From Frigidibacter sp. (GTDB lineage Bacteria; Pseudomonadota; Alphaproteobacteria; Rhodobacterales; Rhodobacteraceae), in the NCBI RefSeq assembly GCF_030695035.1, contig NZ_JAUYTT010000010.1:124001-188000 (forward strand): a stretch of DNA of 64,000 nucleotides. The letters run 5' to 3'. Positions 61,717 through 64,000 of this stretch are shown here, piece by piece. The notes under the pieces are model-generated. The model was given only the letters and a program-made list of their open reading frames with translations. It was not told the origin of the DNA and made no database searches. A program made the translations under genes and the position numbers. The first letter of the stretch is position 1; each line of letters starts with the position of its first letter.

Positions 61717-62403
61717 ATGACCCCTAATTCCTCCGACCTCGCCCGCCCCGGACGCGCGCCCTTCGTGCGCGATGGCTACAGCCGTGCCGAGCGGCTGAGC
61801 GATGCGGTGATGCATGTCTCCGGCCTCACCGCCGCGCTGATGGCGGTGCCGGTGCTGGTGACGCTGACCGTGGTGCTGCGCGGCGATGCCACGGCGATCT
61901 TTGCCACCTCGATCTACGGGGTGACGCTGGTGGCGATGATCCTGTTCTCGGGGCTTTACAACATGGTGCCCCATGGCAGCTGGACGCCGGTGCTGCGCCG
62001 GCTGGACCATTCCGCGATCTACCTGAAGATCGCCGGCACCTACACGCCGTTCACGATGCTGGCGGGCGGGCAGGGCTATCTGCTGGCGGGCCTTTGGGGC
62101 GCGGCGGTGGCGGGGACCGGGCTGAAGATGGTCTCGCCCGAGCGGTTCCGCTGGGTGGCTTTGGGGCTCTATCTGGGGATGGGCTGGGTCGGCGCCGTGG
62201 CTGGCTGGGGCGTCTTCGCCACCGTCTCGGCCCCCGTGCTGGCGCTGATCGTGATCGGCGGGCTGATCTATACGGTCGGGGTCGGCTTTTACCTCTATGA
62301 AGGCCTGCCGTTCCACAACACGATCTGGCACGGCTTTGTGCTGGTGGCGAGCATGGTGTTCTACGCCGCCGTCACGATGCATGTGTTGGTTCCGGCGGCC
62401 TGA
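61717..62403 (+). CDS. Hemolysin III/PAQR-family membrane protein
   Basis: A 228-residue protein with seven predicted helices. Family motifs: YSRAERLSDAVMHVSG, LYNMVPHGSW, RRLDHSAIYLKIAGTYTPF and PFHNTIWHGFVLVAS, holding the conserved His/Asp metal-site residues. Despite the name, most bacterial members are not shown to be haemolysins; they relate to adiponectin-receptor-like hydrolases. Single gene. Confidence 0.87.
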   Translation: MTPNSSDLARPGRAPFVRDGYSRAERLSDAVMHVSGLTAALMAVPVLVTLTVVLRGDATAIFATSIYGVTLVAMILFSGLYNMVPHGSWTPVLRRLDHSAIYLKIAGTYTPFTMLAGGQGYLLAGLWGAAVAGTGLKMVSPERFRWVALGLYLGMGWVGAVAGWGVFATVSAPVLALIVIGGLIYTVGVGFYLYEGLPFHNTIWHGFVLVASMVFYAAVTMHVLVPAA

Positions 62404-62448
62404 GCCGCCGACGCGGGGCATGTCTTGGCGCCGGCGGCTCAGGCGTTC

Positions 62449-64000
62449 TTAGCTGCGCACGCCCGAAAACCGCTTCTCCCAGTCCTCCCGCTCTTCGTCG
62501 GTGATCTTGCGGAACAGGTTGTCGGGCGTGGTGAAGGCATGGCCCGCAGGTAGGGTTTCCAGCGCCGCGGCCACATTGCCGGGCCAGCTGCGGTCGGTGG
62601 TGCCCATGGCTTCCAGCATCACCGCGGCGGCGTCGGGGATGAAGGGTTCGGACAGCACTGCGTAAAGCCGCACGAGGTTCAGCGACAGCCGCACCATCGC
62701 CGCCGCCCGCTCCGGTTCAGTCTTGACCACGGTCCAGGGCGCGGCCGATTGCAGGTATTCGTTGCCGGCGGCCCAGATGGCGCGCAGCTCGGCCGCGGCC
62801 TTGCGCACTTCCATTGCTTCCATGTGCGACTCGTAAGCTCGCACGCGGATCTCCAGCTCGGCGACCAGTGCCGCAGCGCGCTCGCCGGTCTCGCCGCCCT
62901 CGGGCACCACCTCGCCGTATTTCGAGCGGCAGAACTTGGTGATGCGGCTGACGAAATTGCCCAGAACGTCGGCGAGATCCTTGTTCACCGAGGCCTGGAA
63001 ATTCTCCCAGGTGAACTCGCTGTCGCTGCTTTCGGGGGCGTGGCTCAGCAGCCACCAGCGCCAATAGTCCGGCGGCAGGATCGACAGCGCCTGATCCATG
63101 AACACGCCGCGGCCCTGGCTGGTCGAGAACTGGCCGCCATCATAGTTCAGGTAGTTGAAGGACTTGATGTAATCGACCAGCTTCCACGGCTCGCGCGAAC
63201 CCATGATCGTGGCGGGGAAGCTGAGCGTGTGGAAGGGCACGTTGTCCTTGCCCATGAATTGCACATAGCGAACATCTTCGGCGCCCTTGTCGGTGCGCCA
63301 CCAGCGTTCCCAGTCCTTATCCGACTTGTCCGTTGCATCGGCCCATTCGGCGGTCGCGGCGATATATTCGATGGGTGCGTCGAACCAGACGTAGAAGACC
63401 TTGCCCTCCATCCCCGGCCATTCGGCGTCGCCCTTCTTGACCGGCACGCCCCAATGCAGGTCGCGGGTGATGCCGCGGTCCTGCAGGCCGTCGCCGTCAT
63501 GCAGCCATTTGCGGGCGATGGAGGTGGTCAGCAGCGGCCAGTCGGTCTGCGCGTCGATCCAGGCATCGATCTCGCCCTTCAGCAGCGACTGGCGCAGGTA
63601 GAGATGCTTGGTCTCGCGCACTTCCAGATCGGTGGAGCCGGAGATGGCTGAGCGCGGGTTGATCAGGTCGGTCGGGTCCAGCTGCTTGGTGCAGTTCTCG
63701 CACTGGTCGCCGCGGGCGCGGTCGTATCCGCAGTTCGGGCAGGTGCCCTCGATATAGCGGTCGGGCAGGAAGCGGCCATCGGCGATGGAATAGACCTGCT
63801 TTTCCGAATGCTCCTCGATGAAGCCATTCTCGGCCAGCTTGCCGGCGAAATGCTGGGTCAGCGCCCGGTTGCGGGCGCTGGAGGAGCGGCCGTAATGGTC
63901 GAAGGACAGCCGGAAGCCGCGGGCGAGGTCGGCCTGCACCTCATGCATCCGGGCGCAATAGGCGTCCACCGCCTCGCCGGTCTTGGCGGCGGCGAGCTCG
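62449..64000 (-). CDS. metG: Methionine--tRNA ligase (N-terminus missing)
   Basis: The gene enters from the right edge, so its N-terminus with the HIGH motif lies outside. About 517 residues remain. Visible are the zinc knuckle [32 protein letters not shown], the KMSKS-equivalent [10 protein letters not shown], and the helical anticodon-binding domain. It charges tRNA(Met). The frame is open through 64000. It converges on the hemolysin-III gene. Confidence 0.95.
   Translation of the reverse strand, partial: ELAAAKTGEAVDAYCARMHEVQADLARGFRLSFDHYGRSSSARNRALTQHFAGKLAENGFIEEHSEKQVYSIADGRFLPDRYIEGTCPNCGYDRARGDQCENCTKQLDPTDLINPRSAISGSTDLEVRETKHLYLRQSLLKGEIDAWIDAQTDWPLLTTSIARKWLHDGDGLQDRGITRDLHWGVPVKKGDAEWPGMEGKVFYVWFDAPIEYIAATAEWADATDKSDKDWERWWRTDKGAEDVRYVQFMGKDNVPFHTLSFPATIMGSREPWKLVDYIKSFNYLNYDGGQFSTSQGRGVFMDQALSILPPDYWRWWLLSHAPESSDSEFTWENFQASVNKDLADVLGNFVSRITKFCRSKYGEVVPEGGETGERAAALVAELEIRVRAYESHMEAMEVRKAAAELRAIWAAGNEYLQSAAPWTVVKTEPERAAAMVRLSLNLVRLYAVLSEPFIPDAAAVMLEAMGTTDRSWPGNVAAALETLPAGHAFTTPDNLFRKITDEEREDWEKRFSGVRS

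Overview
The window is one contiguous, gene-dense stretch of high-G+C DNA. Codon use, the gene set (metF/metR divergence, a serine-glyoxylate aminotransferase-like enzyme, long PutA with a separate Lrp-type regulator, ExoD and hemolysin-III relatives) and the intergenic repeats suggest an alphaproteobacterium of the Rhodobacterales (Rhodobacter/Paracoccus/Gemmobacter-like). That placement is an inference; no rRNA is present. There is no phage, integrase, transposase, CRISPR array or replication origin in view.

Region 1 (1-20944) is catabolic. A truncated glycolate/lactate oxidase-like gene diverges from a GntR-type regulator and an AcuI-like reductase. Then comes a minus-strand gene train, 15777 down to 3242: 11 genes with overlaps or gaps of at most 27 bp. 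It encodes a two-subunit class I CoA-transferase, a CaiB-type class III CoA-transferase, a 2-hydroxyacid dehydrogenase, a class II aldolase, an FGGY sugar kinase, a ThDP enzyme, a BisC-like molybdoenzyme, an AhpD-like protein, a rhodanese and an acyl-CoA ligase. Divergent from it is a PotABCD-like uptake operon with a fused permease, followed by an IclR regulator. Two nearly identical 17-bp operators, each carrying a -10-like hexamer, sit at the two ends of the shared intergenic region. I read this as one regulon for an unidentified organic acid or acid sugar.

Region 2 (20992-29122) is a LacI-controlled sugar operon: regulator, xylose isomerase, TIM-barrel isomerase/epimerase, Gfo/Idh/MocA oxidoreductase and a complete sugar ABC importer (ATPase, permease, binding protein). 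It has no kinase of its own.

Region 3 (29124-47429) is mostly housekeeping: transporters, a cytochrome b561-like protein, an ABC exporter overlapping a tyrosine-phosphatase-like gene, two aminotransferases, valS, an Lrp regulator divergent from a type III ornithine/lysine decarboxylase, a DUF2235 hydrolase and a thioesterase. It also holds a striking 11-bp phased ATATG repeat.

Region 4 (47430-64000) has metF/metR, an Fsr-type efflux pump, an inositol-monophosphatase-family enzyme, a GFA-domain protein, a rhomboid protease, an AT-richer island carrying one unrecognised gene with a HEPN-like RNxxxH motif, putA with its regulator, a multi-domain META protein, tRNA-Leu(UAA), a cold-shock gene, exoD, a hemolysin-III relative and the truncated metG. 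Two families of dispersed repeats are scattered through regions 3 and 4: a modular hairpin-rich element of 240-300 bp (two copies) and a short hairpin plus AGGATATTT element (three copies).
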